Of a stretch of 64,000 nucleotides of DNA, positions 20,701 to 29,156 are shown piece after piece. Below the pieces are notes generated by a model. It was not told the origin of the DNA. It did not search any database and saw only the letters and a program-made list of their open reading frames with translations. Position 1 is the first letter of the stretch. Each line of letters begins with the position of its first letter. The DNA lies in NCBI GenBank assembly GCA_014138725.1, contig JACJID010000001.1, positions 186,001-250,000 on the forward strand. The letters are read 5' to 3'. The position numbers were made by a program, and so were the translations under genes. Source of the DNA: Kutzneria viridogrisea. GTDB taxonomy: Bacteria > Actinomycetota > Actinomycetes > Mycobacteriales > Pseudonocardiaceae.

Positions 20701-22013
20701 ACCTGAGCTACCTCGGCCGCACCGACCAGCAGGTGAAGGTGCGCGGGTTCCGCGTGGAGCCCGGGGAGGTCGAGGCCGCGCTCACCGGGCACCCGGAGGT
20801 CTCGCGGGCGGTGGTCGTGGCCCGCCAGGACCAGTTGCTGGCCTACGTGGTGGCCCCACCCGCGGCGAGCGCGCCGTCGATCCGCGCACACGTGGCGTCC
20901 ACGCTGCCCGCGCACATGGTCCCGGCTGTCGTGGTGGTGCTGGACGAGTTGCCGCTCACCCCCAGCGGCAAGCTCGACCGCGCGGCGCTGCCGGAACCGG
21001 CCTTCACGGCGGGCGCGGGCAGTCACCCCCGAACCCCGCGCGAGCAGGCTCTGTGCGAGTTGTTCGCCGAGGTGCTGGACGTGCCCGGTGTCACCGTGGA
21101 CGACAACTTCTTCGACCTGGGCGGCCATTCGCTGCTGATCCTCCGGCTCGTCGAGCGCATCGCCCAGGTGCTCGGCGTGCGGGTGCCGCTGCGCGAGCTG
21201 TTCACCGCGCCCACGGTGCGCGGCCTCGCCCAGCGACTGGGCACCAGCCCCGCCGGTGACCTGTTGGACCCAGTGATCCAGTTGACCGCCGGGACCAACG
21301 ACCGCCCGCTGTTCTGCGTCCACCCGATCACCGGTCTCAGCTGGAGCTACGCGGCGTTGCTGCCGCACCTGGGCACCGAGCACCCCGTGTACGGCGTACA
21401 GGCCGTGCTCGCCGAGCGGCCCGCCACCGCGACGGAGCTGGTGGCCCACTACGTGGCGCAGATCCAGCGGCACCAACCGCACGGCCCGTACCGGCTCGTC
21501 GGCTGGTCCCTGGGCGGGATCATCGCGCACGCCGTGGCGGCACTGTTGCAGCGCGGCGGCGAGCGCGTGGAGTTGCTCGCGCTGATCGACAGCTACCCGT
21601 TCGCCGACCAGGCGGTGTACGGGGACGCGACCGCGATCCTCGCCGAACTGTTGCGTGGGGTCGGCGTGGACCCGGGCGGGCAGCCGGACCGGGACCAGGT
21701 GGTGGACCGGCTCGGCGCGGTGCTGGACCTGCCCGCCGACCGGGCAGCCGCGCTCGTGGACACGGCCCTGCACACCGTGGACCTGCTCACCGGGCACGAA
21801 ACCCCCGAGTACACCGGCCGCCTGGTGTTCCTGGCCGCGGGCGAGGGCGCGGCGGACCGGCTGTCTCCCGCGGTCTGGAAGCGCCACGTGGCCGGTCCGC
21901 TGGAGGTCCACCGGTTGTCCGGCGCCCACCACGACCTGTTGCGCGCACCCTCGGCCGCCGAGATCGGCCGGGTCCTCGCCGCCGAACTCGCCGCCGAGCA
22001 CGAACCGCAGTGA
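14457..22013 (+). CDS. Non-ribosomal peptide synthetase, terminal (A-tail-PCP-C-A-PCP-C-A-PCP-TE)
   Basis: 2518 residues. Residues about 15-105 are only the C-terminal subdomain of an A domain, followed by PCP1 (GGHS, S144). Then C ([10 protein letters not shown], about 15433), A ([10 protein letters not shown] near 16885), PCP2 (S1187), C ([10 protein letters not shown], about 18560), A (near 20005), PCP3 (S2225) and a type I thioesterase with GWSLGG (S2351), a candidate acid in LIDSYPF and His in GAHHD (about 2491). Both complete A domains give the same by-eye pocket code, D-V-F-S-V-A-I-V-Y-K, which I cannot assign, so two identical residues are expected in a row. There are no epimerization domains. 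The start ATG is preceded by GGGGGAAG. The TE ends the line; macrocyclisation or hydrolysis cannot be told apart from sequence. The two C-A-PCP modules are near-duplicates, with almost identical DNA tracts. Confidence 0.95.
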   Translation: MIEHSDGATLQAESTGLHEIEASLAAHPGVARAAALVLVEEDGYELLVAYVVPAESSAPPATEQLLDRLAEDLPGYPLPDAVVLLAELPLTPTGEVDREALPEPRLSGAPRSPQEELLCELFAAVLDLPSVDADEDFFDLGGHSLLATRLVSRIRSVLDVELAVRDLFEAPTVRALAGCIDGRGEVRPALRPAVRPDRVSANFGQQRLWFIEQLGDAGAVYSMPVAWRLSGTLDRDALCAAVLDVVVRHEALRTRYQDADGALFQVIADGAELSLDFSVRAVSEQDLSSAMAEVAARRFDLAADLPIRVVLFELGADEHVLLLVLHHISGDGWSVGVVQRDLARAYTARLARRAPVWELLPVQCADHTLWQRELLGDESDSDSVAARQLAFWRKELAELPEELALPFDRPRRETSSHQGGVVRLAVPTGLHRQLQTVARANKATLFMVLQAAFGALLSRLGAGTVIPVGVPVSGRTDSALDDVVGLFLNTLVVRVDVAGDSSFAELVSRVRETALAAYAHQDVPFDRLVEVLNPQRSLSRHPLFQVSMVVQNIPDSRATFPGLSVAEVPVDLDSAKFDLLLAWQESFDDNGEPAGVQGELIYSRDLFDRSTVDRIAGYLVRLLEAVAADPDLPVSAVAVMDAAEREFVLGAPVGPLVQPCLPELFARQAAATPDRVALVAGAESVTYAELNERANRLAHELIAAGAGPERFVALSLPRDARLVVAVLAVLKSGAAYVPIDPAYPASRVEFMLADARPVLGLTVGEPTAAGGETAWLRLDSPAVEASLATRPVTDPGVAPDPLTGAYVIYTSGTTGRPKGVVVSHGNVANLLAWGGERFSRDQLAHVLFTTSLNFDVSVFELFVPLVCGGTVEVLPDLLALADRDPRAPRPSLISGVPSALSQLAANDLRGLGADNVVLAGEGLSAATAQSVATALSARTLHNIYGPTEATVYATEWSTSDSIDQDPPIGKALPNVRCYVLDQGLRPVPVGVTGELHLAGAGVSRGYHERPGLTAERFLPDPFGAPGTRMYRTGDLVRLTADGDIVYLGRGDQQVKVRGFRVEQGEVEAALTGHPAVRQAAVLARRDQLIGYVVAVQPVTAAQIRTHLASTLPAYMVPAAVVFLDELPLTPSGKLDRSALPEAEFAHGGQASPPRTPHEVLLCELFAATVDLPTVGLDEDFFELGGHSLLALRLVNRIRSVLRVEVPVREVFEAPTVRALAARINSREVARPVLRPAVRPDRVPANFGQQRLWFIEQLDDAGAVYSMPVAWRLSGALDRDALCAAVLDVVVRHEALRTLYQDVDGGLCQVVLDPSRITLDVTVRQVAEQDLPAALADTAAQRFDLAADLPVRAALFEVGADEHVLLLVVHHISGDGWSVEVIKRDLSRAYAARLAGGPPTWEPLPVQCADHTLWQRELLGDESDSDSVAARQLAFWRAELAGLPEELALPFDRPRGEAAVHRGGVVRLALPAALHADLHRVARANKATLFMVLQAAFGALLSRLGAGPTIPVGVPVSGRADVALDDVVGLFLNTLVVRVDVAGDPSFGELVARVRETALAAYAHQDVPFDRLVEVLNPKRSLSRHPLFQVSMVVQNIPDSGSVFPGLAVSDVAVDVDAAKFDLLLAWQESFDHNGEPNGISGELSFSRDLFDQSTVDRIAEHLVRLVEAAAANPGQAVSELPVLSAAEREFVLGAPVEPATEPCLPTVFERQAAANPDQVAVLAGAESVTYAELNRRANRLAHELIAAGAGPGRFVAVSLPRGSQLVVAVLAVLKSGAAYLPVDPAYPASRIEFMLDDTRPVLGIAATKPVTERTGLPWIGLDELAATSRADHNPVRAPHPLHPAYVIYTSGTTGRPKGVVVSHGNVANLLAWGGERFSRDQLAHVLFTTSLNFDVSVFELFVPLAHGGTVEVLPDLLALADRDPRASRPSLISGVPSALAQVTAQGGSTVSAGTVVLAGEALTAPTARLVKHALSARTLHNIYGPTEATVYATEWSTSDSIDQDPPIGRPLRNVRRYVLDADLRPVPIGVIGELYLAGAGVALGYLHRPDLTAQRFLPDPFGAPGTRMYRTGDLVRLTADGDLSYLGRTDQQVKVRGFRVEPGEVEAALTGHPEVSRAVVVARQDQLLAYVVAPPAASAPSIRAHVASTLPAHMVPAVVVVLDELPLTPSGKLDRAALPEPAFTAGAGSHPRTPREQALCELFAEVLDVPGVTVDDNFFDLGGHSLLILRLVERIAQVLGVRVPLRELFTAPTVRGLAQRLGTSPAGDLLDPVIQLTAGTNDRPLFCVHPITGLSWSYAALLPHLGTEHPVYGVQAVLAERPATATELVAHYVAQIQRHQPHGPYRLVGWSLGGIIAHAVAALLQRGGERVELLALIDSYPFADQAVYGDATAILAELLRGVGVDPGGQPDRDQVVDRLGAVLDLPADRAAALVDTALHTVDLLTGHETPEYTGRLVFLAAGEGAADRLSPAVWKRHVAGPLEVHRLSGAHHDLLRAPSAAEIGRVLAAELAAEHEPQ
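15536..15634 (+). repeat. Near-identical tract in C domains, copy 1 (copy 2 at 18665-18763)
   Basis: 99 nt in the first C domain recur 3129 nt downstream in the second C domain with two differences. The tract is richer in T-ending codons (gtgt, gttg, gatt) than the sequence around it. Confidence 0.85.
15897..16124 (+). repeat. Near-identical tract in C domains, copy 1 (copy 2 at 19026-19253)
   Basis: 228 nt recur at the same 3129-nt offset with about seven differences, while the coding sequence on both sides diverges. It encodes [16 protein letters not shown] and the conserved [20 protein letters not shown] segment. The pattern points to gene conversion or recent module duplication. Confidence 0.85.
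16871..17155 (+). repeat. Near-identical tract in A domains, copy 1 (copy 2 at about 19988-20272)
   Basis: The A3-to-A5 region, including the residues that line the substrate pocket, recurs 3117 nt downstream almost unchanged. A further shared block around [13 protein letters not shown] lies at about 17258-17363 and 20378-20480. This explains why both A domains share one specificity code. Confidence 0.8.
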
Positions 22014-22072
22014 CCCCGTCTGCCCGCTGGCCCGGGCAGATCCCTGAAGTTGAGCGACTAGGAGTTGTCAGC

Positions 22073-23146
22073 ATGAACGACGCGCTGCGCCTCGTCCGAC
22101 TGGACCACGTGGAGTTCTTCGTCACCGACCTCGCCGCGAGCGTCGAGGAGATGACCACCAAGTACGAGTTCACGACCATCGCGCGGAGCCCGGCCGGGAT
22201 CGCGGACCACCGCTCGGTCGCGCTGCGGCAGGGCGGCATCACGCTGGTGCTGACCCAGGGCCTCAGCGACGACCACCCGGCGAGCGGTTACGTGCACGCC
22301 CACGGGGCCGGGGTCGCCAACATCGCGTTGCGCACGCCCGACGTCCGCGCGGCCCTCGACGCGGCGGCCCAGGCGGGCGCCCGCGTCCTCCAGGCACCCA
22401 GCCAGGTCGGCGGGGTGCTCACCGCGGTGATCGAGGCCTTCGGCGACGTGCGGCACACCTTCGTGCAGCGCCCCGCCGGTGAGCCCGCGGGCGCGCTGCC
22501 GCCCGGCCTGCTGCCCGTCGCGGGCGCCCGGCCGGGCAACCGGATCGGGCTGGGCGAGGTGGACCACTTCGCGGTGTGCGTGGAGGCGGGCCAGCTCGTG
22601 CCCACCGTGGAGTTCTACGAATCGGTGCTGGGCTTCCGCAAGACCTTCGAGGAGCGCATCGTGATCGGTGCGCAGGCGATGGACTCCCAGGTGGTGCAGA
22701 ACGCCCAGGGCGACGTCACCTTCACGATCATCGAGCCGGACACCACCCGCGACCCCGGCCAGATCGACGAGTTCATCAAGGACAACGGGGGAGCCGGGGT
22801 CCAGCACCTCGCACTGTCCTCTGCGGACATCGTGCGCGCGGTGGGTGCCCTGCGCGACAACGGTATCGACTTCCTGACCACCCCCGGCTCCTACTACGAC
22901 CTGTTGCCGGGGCGCATCGACCTGGCCGGGCACACCGTGCCGGAGCTGCGCGAGCTGAACATCCTGGCCGACGCCGACCACGCCGGGCAGCTGTACCAGA
23001 TCTTCACCCGCTCCACCCACCCCAGGCGGACCTTCTTCATGGAGGTCATCGAGCGGCTGGGGGCGCAGACCTTCGGCAGCGGCAACATCAAGGCGCTCTA
23101 CGAGGCCGTGGAGCAGGAGCGGCTCAACGGGGAGTCGCGGCGATGA
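22073..23146 (+). CDS. hmaS: 4-hydroxymandelate synthase
   Basis: 357 residues of the 4-hydroxyphenylpyruvate dioxygenase fold, with two vicinal-oxygen-chelate halves. The Fe(II) ligands are in place: H165 (VDHFAV), H245 (VQHLAL) and E324 (FFMEVIER). HmaS and HPPD are hard to separate by eye. The call rests on the genes that follow, hydroxymandelate oxidase (4-nt overlap) and an HpgT-type transaminase, which together form the known route from 4-hydroxyphenylpyruvate through 4-hydroxymandelate and 4-hydroxyphenylglyoxylate to Hpg. AGGAG lies about 9 nt before the ATG. A prephenate dehydrogenase, usually present to supply hydroxyphenylpyruvate, is not in the window. A plain HPPD for tyrosine breakdown is the alternative, made unlikely by context. 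Confidence 0.9.
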   Translation: MNDALRLVRLDHVEFFVTDLAASVEEMTTKYEFTTIARSPAGIADHRSVALRQGGITLVLTQGLSDDHPASGYVHAHGAGVANIALRTPDVRAALDAAAQAGARVLQAPSQVGGVLTAVIEAFGDVRHTFVQRPAGEPAGALPPGLLPVAGARPGNRIGLGEVDHFAVCVEAGQLVPTVEFYESVLGFRKTFEERIVIGAQAMDSQVVQNAQGDVTFTIIEPDTTRDPGQIDEFIKDNGGAGVQHLALSSADIVRAVGALRDNGIDFLTTPGSYYDLLPGRIDLAGHTVPELRELNILADADHAGQLYQIFTRSTHPRRTFFMEVIERLGAQTFGSGNIKALYEAVEQERLNGESRR

Positions 23147-24252
23147 CCGCCGGGGCGGCCCTGGACCTGGCCGAGCTCGCGCGCGCGGCCAAGGCCGTGA
23201 TCCCGGCCGCGGTCTGGGACTTCGTCGAGGGCGGCAGCGGTGCCGAACTCAGCCTCGGTGCGAACCGGTCCGCGCTGGACTCGCTGGCCCTGGTGCCCAG
23301 GGTGCTGCGCGACGTCTCCGCGCCGACCGCGGGCTGCGCACTGCTCGGTGCGCAGGCCGAGATGCCGGTGGCGATCGCGCCGATGGCCTACCAGCGCCTG
23401 CTGCACCCCGATGGGGAGCTGGCGGTCGCGCGGGCCGCCAAGCTGGCGGGCATCCCGTTCACCGTGCCGATGCTCAGCAGCGTCGCCGTGGAGCAGGTCG
23501 CGAGCTCCGGGGCCGACCTGTGGTTCCAGCTCTACTGGCTGCGCGACCGGGGCAAGACCGCCGAACTGCTGGCCCGCGCGCAGGCCGCGGGCTGCCGCGC
23601 GGTCGTGCTCACCGTGGACGTGCCCAGGATGGGCCGGCGGCTGCGGGACCTGCGCAACAGCTTCGCCCTGCCAGGTGAGGTCGGGGCGGCGCACTTCGCG
23701 CCGGACCAGGCCGTCGCCGCCCAGCGCCGCAAGGACGGGGCCTCGGCCGTGGCCGACCACACCAGCCAGGCCTTCGACCCGTCGCTGAGCTGGCCGGACC
23801 TGGAGTGGCTGCGTGGCAGGACCTCGCTGCCGCTGGTGCTCAAGGGCGTGCTCGACCCGCGCGACGCGCTGCGGGCGAGTCAGTCCGGAGTGGACGCACT
23901 GGTGGTCTCCAACCACGGCGGCAGGCAGCTGGACGGGGCGCTGCCCGCCATCGACGCGCTGCCCGCCGTGCGCGAGGCCGTGGGCGAGACCTGCGAGGTC
24001 CTGTTGGACAGCGGCATCCGGTCCGGGGTGGACGTGCTGCGGGCGATCGCCCGAGGTGCCCGCGGGGTGCTGCTCGGCCGCCCCGTGCTGCACGGGCTGG
24101 CGCTGGGCGGCGCCGAGGGCGTGGGCCGCACGCTCGCCCTGCTGCGCGCCGAGATCGACGACGCGCTGGCACTGGCCGGGTGCCGGGACGTGCACGAGGC
24201 CGCGGGGCTGCGACTGGCGAAGTCCCCGGCGCAACGACGGGAAGGGCAGTGA
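23143..24252 (+). CDS. hmo: 4-hydroxymandelate oxidase (FMN-dependent)
   Basis: 369 residues of the FMN-dependent 2-hydroxy-acid oxidase family (glycolate oxidase, mandelate dehydrogenase). Visible signatures are K234 in LVLKGV, the active-site SNHGGRQLD with H258 and R261, and the FMN phosphate region LDSGIRSGVDVLRAIARGARGVLLGRP. It oxidises 4-hydroxymandelate to 4-hydroxyphenylglyoxylate, the second step of Hpg synthesis. The ATG overlaps the hmaS stop (ATGA), so translation is probably coupled. Broader family members oxidise lactate or glycolate; the neighbours make the Hpg role by far the most likely. Confidence 0.92.
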   Translation: MTAGAALDLAELARAAKAVIPAAVWDFVEGGSGAELSLGANRSALDSLALVPRVLRDVSAPTAGCALLGAQAEMPVAIAPMAYQRLLHPDGELAVARAAKLAGIPFTVPMLSSVAVEQVASSGADLWFQLYWLRDRGKTAELLARAQAAGCRAVVLTVDVPRMGRRLRDLRNSFALPGEVGAAHFAPDQAVAAQRRKDGASAVADHTSQAFDPSLSWPDLEWLRGRTSLPLVLKGVLDPRDALRASQSGVDALVVSNHGGRQLDGALPAIDALPAVREAVGETCEVLLDSGIRSGVDVLRAIARGARGVLLGRPVLHGLALGGAEGVGRTLALLRAEIDDALALAGCRDVHEAAGLRLAKSPAQRREGQ

Positions 24253-24256
24253 GCAC

Positions 24257-25591
24257 GTGAACGCACCCAGCACCACCGAGGCGGACCTGTTCGTGGAGGA
24301 GCTGCACCCGTCCCTGTCCGATCCCGGGCTGGAGACGATGAACTTCCTCAACGAGGTCGCGCACCGCTTCCCGAAGGCGGTGCCCTTCGCGGCGGGCCGG
24401 CCCTGCGAGGAGTTCTTCGACCTCGACGCCCTGCCGCGCTACCTGACCACCTTCCAGCGCTACCTGGCCACCGAGAAGGGCGCCGACGAGCGGCAGGTGC
24501 GGCGCACACTGCTCCAGTACGGCCGCACCAAGGGCATCATCCACGAGCTGCTGGCCCGCACCCTGCGACTGGACGAGGGCATCGAGGTCGACCCGGAGTC
24601 GATCGTGGTCACCGCGGGCTGCCAGGAGGCGATGTTCCTCGCGTTGCGCGCCCTGTGCGCCAGTGAGCAGGACGTGGTGCTCGCGGTGTCACCGAGCTAC
24701 GTGGGCCTGACCGGTGCGGCCCGGCTGCTGGACCGCGAGGTGTGGCCGGTCCGCGAGACCGCGCACGGGGTGGACCTGGATCACCTGGTGGCGCAGGTCG
24801 CCGCGATCCGCGCGGTCGGCAAGCGGCCCAGGGCGTTCTACCTGGTGCCCGACTTCGCCAACCCCTCGGGCATGAGCCTGGACCTGGACAGCCGTAAGGC
24901 CCTGCTGGACCTGGCCGGGCAGCACGACTTCCTGCTGCTGGAGGACAACCCGTACGGGGTGTTCCAGGCCGAGGACGGGCCGCGGGTGCCGACCCTCAAG
25001 GCCCTGGACACCGACCGGCGCGTGGTGTACCTGGGCTCACTGGCCAAGACCTGCTTCCCCGGGGCGCGCGTCGGCTACGCGGTGGCCGACCAGCTGGTGA
25101 GCTCGCGGCACGGGGGCACCGGCCTGCTCGCCGACGAACTGTCGAAGATCAAGAGCATGCTGACCGTCAACACCTCGCCGCTGGCCCAGGCCATGGCGGG
25201 CGGCAAGCTGCTGGAGCACGGGTGCAGCCTGGTGCGGGCCAACCAGGCCGAGATCGCGGTGTACCGCAGGAACATGCGCCTGCTGCTGGACGGGCTGCGC
25301 AGGCGGTTCCCGGCGGGCCAGCCGCACGGGGTCAGCTGGAACACCCCGAGTGGCGGCTTCTTCGTCGTGGTCACCGTTCCGTTCGTCGCCGACGACGCGA
25401 TGCTGGAGCACTCCGCCCGCCGGCACGAGGTGCTGTGGACCCCCATGTCGCACTTCTACGACGGTGGCGGCGGCGCCAACCAGTTGCGGCTGTCGATCAG
25501 CGTGGTCACCCCCGAGCAGGTCGAGACGGGGCTGGACCGGCTGCTCGCACTGGTCGAGGAGCAGGCGCACCGAGCGGGAGCGGGGAACTGA
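24257..25591 (+). CDS. hpgT: 4-hydroxyphenylglycine transaminase
   Basis: 444-residue fold-type I PLP aminotransferase of the MocR/KAT-like group to which HpgT belongs. D230 in LLEDNPYG should bind the pyridine nitrogen, SLAKTCFPGARVGY holds the Schiff-base lysine K264, and VTAGCQEAMFLALRAL covers the phosphate-binding region. It converts 4-hydroxyphenylglyoxylate to L-Hpg, classically with L-Tyr as amino donor, which recycles hydroxyphenylpyruvate to HmaS. The GTG start lies 4 nt after the hmo stop, with GAAGGG upstream. It completes the three-gene Hpg cassette and supplies the substrate expected for the adenylation enzyme at 12869. Confidence 0.9.
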   Translation: MNAPSTTEADLFVEELHPSLSDPGLETMNFLNEVAHRFPKAVPFAAGRPCEEFFDLDALPRYLTTFQRYLATEKGADERQVRRTLLQYGRTKGIIHELLARTLRLDEGIEVDPESIVVTAGCQEAMFLALRALCASEQDVVLAVSPSYVGLTGAARLLDREVWPVRETAHGVDLDHLVAQVAAIRAVGKRPRAFYLVPDFANPSGMSLDLDSRKALLDLAGQHDFLLLEDNPYGVFQAEDGPRVPTLKALDTDRRVVYLGSLAKTCFPGARVGYAVADQLVSSRHGGTGLLADELSKIKSMLTVNTSPLAQAMAGGKLLEHGCSLVRANQAEIAVYRRNMRLLLDGLRRRFPAGQPHGVSWNTPSGGFFVVVTVPFVADDAMLEHSARRHEVLWTPMSHFYDGGGGANQLRLSISVVTPEQVETGLDRLLALVEEQAHRAGAGN

Positions 25592-25592
25592 C

Positions 25593-26840
25593 ATGGCCGC
25601 GCGTCGTCGCAGGATGTCCGACGAGATGCTGGAGATCGACCTGGCCGACCCCAGGACGCACACCGAGCGGGACCTCACCGAGTACTGGCAGCGGCTGCGC
25701 AGGGACTTCCCCGTCTACTGGCACCCGCCCGTGGGTGTGAACCCTGGGTTCTGGGTGTTCAGCCGCTACGCCGAGGTGATGGCGGTGTTCCGGGACAACA
25801 CCAACCTGACCTCCGAGCGCGGCAACGTGCTGGTCACCCTGCTGGCGGGCGGTGACTCGGCGGCCGGGCAGATGCTGCCGGTGACCGATGGCAAGCGGCA
25901 CAAGGACCTGCGCAACGTGATGCTCAAGGCCTTCTCGCCGAGGGCGTTGAGCCGGATCAGCGAGTCGGTGCGGGACAACACCCGCCGCCTGGTCGCCGAG
26001 GCGGTCCGCGGCGGGCAGTGCGAGTTCGCCGAGCAGGTGGCCTCCTACATCCCCAACGCCACGATCTCCAGCCTGCTCGGCGTGCCCGACGCCGACCGGA
26101 ACGCACTGCTGTCCTGGTCGAAGTCGGCGCTGAGCTCCGACGAGGCCGACCAGAGCCCCGAGCAGGCCTGGCTGGCCCGCAACGAGATCCTCAAGTACTT
26201 CACCGAGCTGGTCGCCGACAAGCGGCGCACCCCGGGCGAGGACGTGATCACCACGTTGACCCGCACCGAGGTGGACGGGCAGCCACTGTCCGATGTGGAC
26301 ATCGTGTTCAACTGCTACAGCCTCATCCTCGGCGGGGACGAGACCAGTCGGCTGGCCATGATCGACCTGGTGCTGACCCTGACCCGCAACCCCGAGCAGT
26401 GGCGCAGGCTGCGGGCGGGCGAGGTGGAACTGGCCAGCGCCACCGAGGAGGTGCTGCGCTGGTCGACCCCGGCGATGAACTTCGGCCGCACCGCCCTGCG
26501 CGACACCGAGATCGGCGGCCAGCTCGTCCGCGCCGGGGACATCGTCACGGTGTGGAACACCTCGGCCAACCGGGACGAGACCGTGTTCGCGCAACCCTAC
26601 GAGTTCGCGCTGGACCGCTCGCCCAACAAGCACGTCACCTTCGGCTACGGCCCGCACTTCTGCCTCGGCGCCTTCCTGGGGCGCGTGGAGGTGCGGGAGG
26701 TGCTCGACGCCCTGCGCTGCTTCAGCACCGGGTTCGAGATCACCGGCCAGCCCCGTCCCATCCACTCCAACTTCATGCACGGCATGTCCTACCTGCCGGT
26801 GCGGTTCGAGCCCGACGAGGCCGGGCTCGCCGCGGTGTGA
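25593..26840 (+). CDS. Cytochrome P450, tailoring hydroxylase/oxidase
   Basis: 415 residues, usual bacterial P450 length. The heme-thiolate loop FGYGPHFCLG has C357, the K-helix ExxR is E286-x-x-R289, and the I-helix oxygen-activation motif is GGDET (247-251) in place of the common AGxDT. No membrane anchor. The GG-x-x-T form occurs in P450s that act on carrier-bound amino acids (NikQ/NovI type), so beta-hydroxylation of a PCP-tethered residue is a reasonable guess; that would create a hydroxyl for the carbamoyltransferase. Phenolic cross-linking between aromatic residues is an alternative given the Hpg. It starts 1 nt after the hpgT stop with GGGGA about 8 nt upstream. No ferredoxin gene is present nearby. 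Confidence 0.92.
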   Translation: MAARRRRMSDEMLEIDLADPRTHTERDLTEYWQRLRRDFPVYWHPPVGVNPGFWVFSRYAEVMAVFRDNTNLTSERGNVLVTLLAGGDSAAGQMLPVTDGKRHKDLRNVMLKAFSPRALSRISESVRDNTRRLVAEAVRGGQCEFAEQVASYIPNATISSLLGVPDADRNALLSWSKSALSSDEADQSPEQAWLARNEILKYFTELVADKRRTPGEDVITTLTRTEVDGQPLSDVDIVFNCYSLILGGDETSRLAMIDLVLTLTRNPEQWRRLRAGEVELASATEEVLRWSTPAMNFGRTALRDTEIGGQLVRAGDIVTVWNTSANRDETVFAQPYEFALDRSPNKHVTFGYGPHFCLGAFLGRVEVREVLDALRCFSTGFEITGQPRPIHSNFMHGMSYLPVRFEPDEAGLAAV

Positions 26841-26868
26841 GCGACCACCCCAGCGAAGGGAGCAGCAG

Positions 26869-27921
26869 ATGAGCCAGCCCTCGGCCGTCGCGGGCGCGCG
26901 GACCCCCGCCTTCGGTGAGGCCTTCACCGCCCACATGGTCACCGCCAGGTGGACCGCCGACCGGGGCTGGCACGCCCCGCGACTGCGCCCCTTCGAACAG
27001 TTGTCGATCAGCCCGGCGATGGTCGGGCTGCACTACGGGCAGGTCGCCTTCGAGGGGCTCAAGGCGCACCGCGGCGTGCACGGGTCGCTGGCCCTGTTCC
27101 GGCCCGGCGAGCACGCGCGCCGCTTCCAGCAGTCGGCGCGGCGGCTGGCCATGCCCGAACTGCCCGAGGAGCTGTTCCTGGCCGCCGCGCGCGACCTGGT
27201 CCGCGCCGACGGGGACCAGCTGCCCGCCGACCCGGGGCTGAGCCTGTACCTGCGGCCGGTGCTGTTCGCCACCGAGCCCTGCCTGGCGGTGCGGCCCGCC
27301 CGGGAGTACCTGTTCGTGCTGATCGCCTTCGTCACGGCGGGCTTCTTCGGCCCCCGGCCCGAGCCGGTGTCGGTCATGGTCAGCCGCACGCACAGCCGGG
27401 CCGTCCCGGGTGGCACCGGGCACGCCAAGGTCGCGGGCAACTACGCCCCCGCCTACCTGGAGCAGCTGCGCGCCGAGCAGGCGGGCTGCCAGCAGGTGGT
27501 GTGGCTGGACGCGGTGGAGCACCGCTGGGTCGAGGAGTTGGGCGCGATGAACATCTTCTTCGTGCGCGGCCAGGGTCCGGGCGCCCAGGTGGTGACGCCG
27601 AGCCTGACCGGGACCTTGCTGCCCGGCATCACCAGGGACTCCCTGCTCACCCTGGCCGCCGACCTGGGCTACCAGCCCGCGCAGGAGCGCGTGTCGCTGG
27701 ACCAGTGGTGGTCGGAGTGCCGGTCGGGGGTCATCACCGAGACCTTCGCCTGCGGCACGGCGGCCGTGGTGACCCCGGTTGGCCGGGTCCGCGACGAGCA
27801 GGGCGACTGGACGATCGGCGACGGCACCGCCGGTCCGGTCACGCTGGCCCTGCGCGACGCGCTGGTCGACGTGCACACCGGGCTCTCCGCCGACCCGCAC
27901 GGCTGGATGTCGCCGGCATGA
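26869..27921 (+). CDS. Branched-chain amino acid aminotransferase-like enzyme (class IV PLP)
   Basis: 350 residues, matching BCAT size. Characteristic blocks are GLHYGQVAFEGLKA (substrate loop), GGTGHAKVAGNYA with Schiff-base K187, VEELGAMNIFFV, and the phosphate loop TETFACGTAAVV. AAGGGAG lies about 8 nt before the ATG. Class IV enzymes usually interconvert Val, Ile or Leu with their keto acids. Placed inside a peptide operon it probably provides a branched or unusual amino acid for one of the unassigned modules, or the donor for another step. A housekeeping ilvE elsewhere in the genome would support a dedicated role. It overlaps the next gene by 4 nt (ATGA). Confidence 0.88.
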   Translation: MSQPSAVAGARTPAFGEAFTAHMVTARWTADRGWHAPRLRPFEQLSISPAMVGLHYGQVAFEGLKAHRGVHGSLALFRPGEHARRFQQSARRLAMPELPEELFLAAARDLVRADGDQLPADPGLSLYLRPVLFATEPCLAVRPAREYLFVLIAFVTAGFFGPRPEPVSVMVSRTHSRAVPGGTGHAKVAGNYAPAYLEQLRAEQAGCQQVVWLDAVEHRWVEELGAMNIFFVRGQGPGAQVVTPSLTGTLLPGITRDSLLTLAADLGYQPAQERVSLDQWWSECRSGVITETFACGTAAVVTPVGRVRDEQGDWTIGDGTAGPVTLALRDALVDVHTGLSADPHGWMSPA

Positions 27922-29156
27922 GCACGACGTCCACGGAGGACACCTGGTCGCCGCTGCGGGCGGACCCGTCCACCACGCAGCCCGGGGTCGTGCTGCACGG
28001 CAGGGCCTGGACCTCCGCGCCCGCCTTCCCCGACCCCGTCGCGCCCCGGCCCTGTGTCGTGCTGGCCAGGGTGGTCGGCACCGCGGGCGGCTACGTGCGC
28101 GGCCTGTCGGCGGCCGGCGCACCCGTCACCGTGTGCACGACCCTGGACCAGGTCGGACCGGCGCTGTCACGGTTCGGCGCGGAGACCGACGTGGTCGACC
28201 TGCGGCCGTTGGACGGGGCCGACGTGGTCGAGTCGCTCGGCCTCGGCGCCGCGCTGAGCGGGCGCACCGCACGGCTGGTCACCGTGGTGCGCGGCGTGTT
28301 CGACGTGCTCGGCGACGAGCACCTCGACCCGCGGCTGGCCATGCTGCCCGCGGTGTGCCGGTCCGTACAGCAGGAAAACCCCCTGCTAGCAACGAGTTGT
28401 CTGGACGTCACCGACGCGTCCGCACCCGCGCATGGGCTGGTGCGCCTGCTGTCCGGCCGGGAACTGCCCGCCAGCGCCGCGCTCCGGCGCAACACCACCT
28501 GGTACCCGCAGCCGCATCGGCTGCACGCGGCCAGCTCAGGGCCGGTGATCCGCCCGCACGGGGTCTACCTGGTCCTCGGCGGACTCGGCAGGCTGGGTGC
28601 CCAGGTGGCGCGGGCGATCGCCGCCCAGGCGCCGACCACGCTCGTACTCGCGCAGCGCAACCTGCCCCGGCACAGCGCAGGTCTGCCGGTCGGTGGATCC
28701 GCCGTCGACCTGCGCCAGGTGGACGTCACCAGTCCCGCCCAGCTCAGTGCACTGCTCGACGCCGTGCAGGCCCAGTACGGCGGCCTGCACGGCGTGGTCC
28801 ACGCGGCGGGAACGCGCCTGAGCCGCGCGCGCATCGACGAACTGCCCACCCACCGGAGCATCCGCGACCAGTTGACGGAGGCCACCGCTGCCAGCGTCCT
28901 CGGTACGACGACGTTGTACGCCGCACTGGAAGGCCGTGACCTCGACTTCTGCGCACTCGTGACGCCCGGCCCCGAAGCACCGGGGCACGCCCTGCACACC
29001 GCGGCGGCCGCGTTCCAGCACGCGTTCGCCCACAAGGCGCGGTCCCGCGCGGGCAGGCCGTGGACCGCCGTCGGCGGCGAGTTGTCCGCGCTCGGTGCGG
29101 GGCTGCTGCCCGCCCTGGCCACGGGGGTCGGCAGTGTGCTCGCGACCGCGCCCTAG
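27918..29156 (+). CDS. Free-standing ketoreductase-fold protein with lost catalytic triad
   Basis: 412 residues with the two-part layout of a polyketide ketoreductase: an N-terminal structural subdomain (about 40-170, with RLVTVVRGVFDV and ENPLLATSCLDV) and a C-terminal Rossmann subdomain starting LVLGGLGRLGAQVARAI (GGLGRLG 221-227) with HGVVHAAG (291-298). The SDR active site is gone. The lysine of the usual KVxG element aligns with S326 (ASVLG), the FSS serine region reads LVTPG, and the tyrosine of the YAAANA element aligns with H360 (HTAAAAF). It may still bind NADPH. No polyketide synthase is in the window. Either a non-catalytic partner or an enzyme with rearranged chemistry; I do not assign a function. 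Last gene of the NRPS operon, tail-to-tail with the next gene. Confidence 0.75.
   Translation: MSTTSTEDTWSPLRADPSTTQPGVVLHGRAWTSAPAFPDPVAPRPCVVLARVVGTAGGYVRGLSAAGAPVTVCTTLDQVGPALSRFGAETDVVDLRPLDGADVVESLGLGAALSGRTARLVTVVRGVFDVLGDEHLDPRLAMLPAVCRSVQQENPLLATSCLDVTDASAPAHGLVRLLSGRELPASAALRRNTTWYPQPHRLHAASSGPVIRPHGVYLVLGGLGRLGAQVARAIAAQAPTTLVLAQRNLPRHSAGLPVGGSAVDLRQVDVTSPAQLSALLDAVQAQYGGLHGVVHAAGTRLSRARIDELPTHRSIRDQLTEATAASVLGTTTLYAALEGRDLDFCALVTPGPEAPGHALHTAAAAFQHAFAHKARSRAGRPWTAVGGELSALGAGLLPALATGVGSVLATAP

Noticed and set aside
22073-23146. Ordinary 4-hydroxyphenylpyruvate dioxygenase for tyrosine catabolism
   Set aside because: Immediate coupling to hydroxymandelate oxidase and an HpgT-type transaminase, and an Hpg-coded adenylation enzyme in the operon, favour hydroxymandelate synthase.
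2-29156. Nocardicin- or glycopeptide-type cluster
   Set aside because: No Dpg genes, halogenase, glycosyltransferases or X-domain were seen, and the module order with a trans Hpg adenylation enzyme and a carbamoyltransferase does not match those pathways as I know them.
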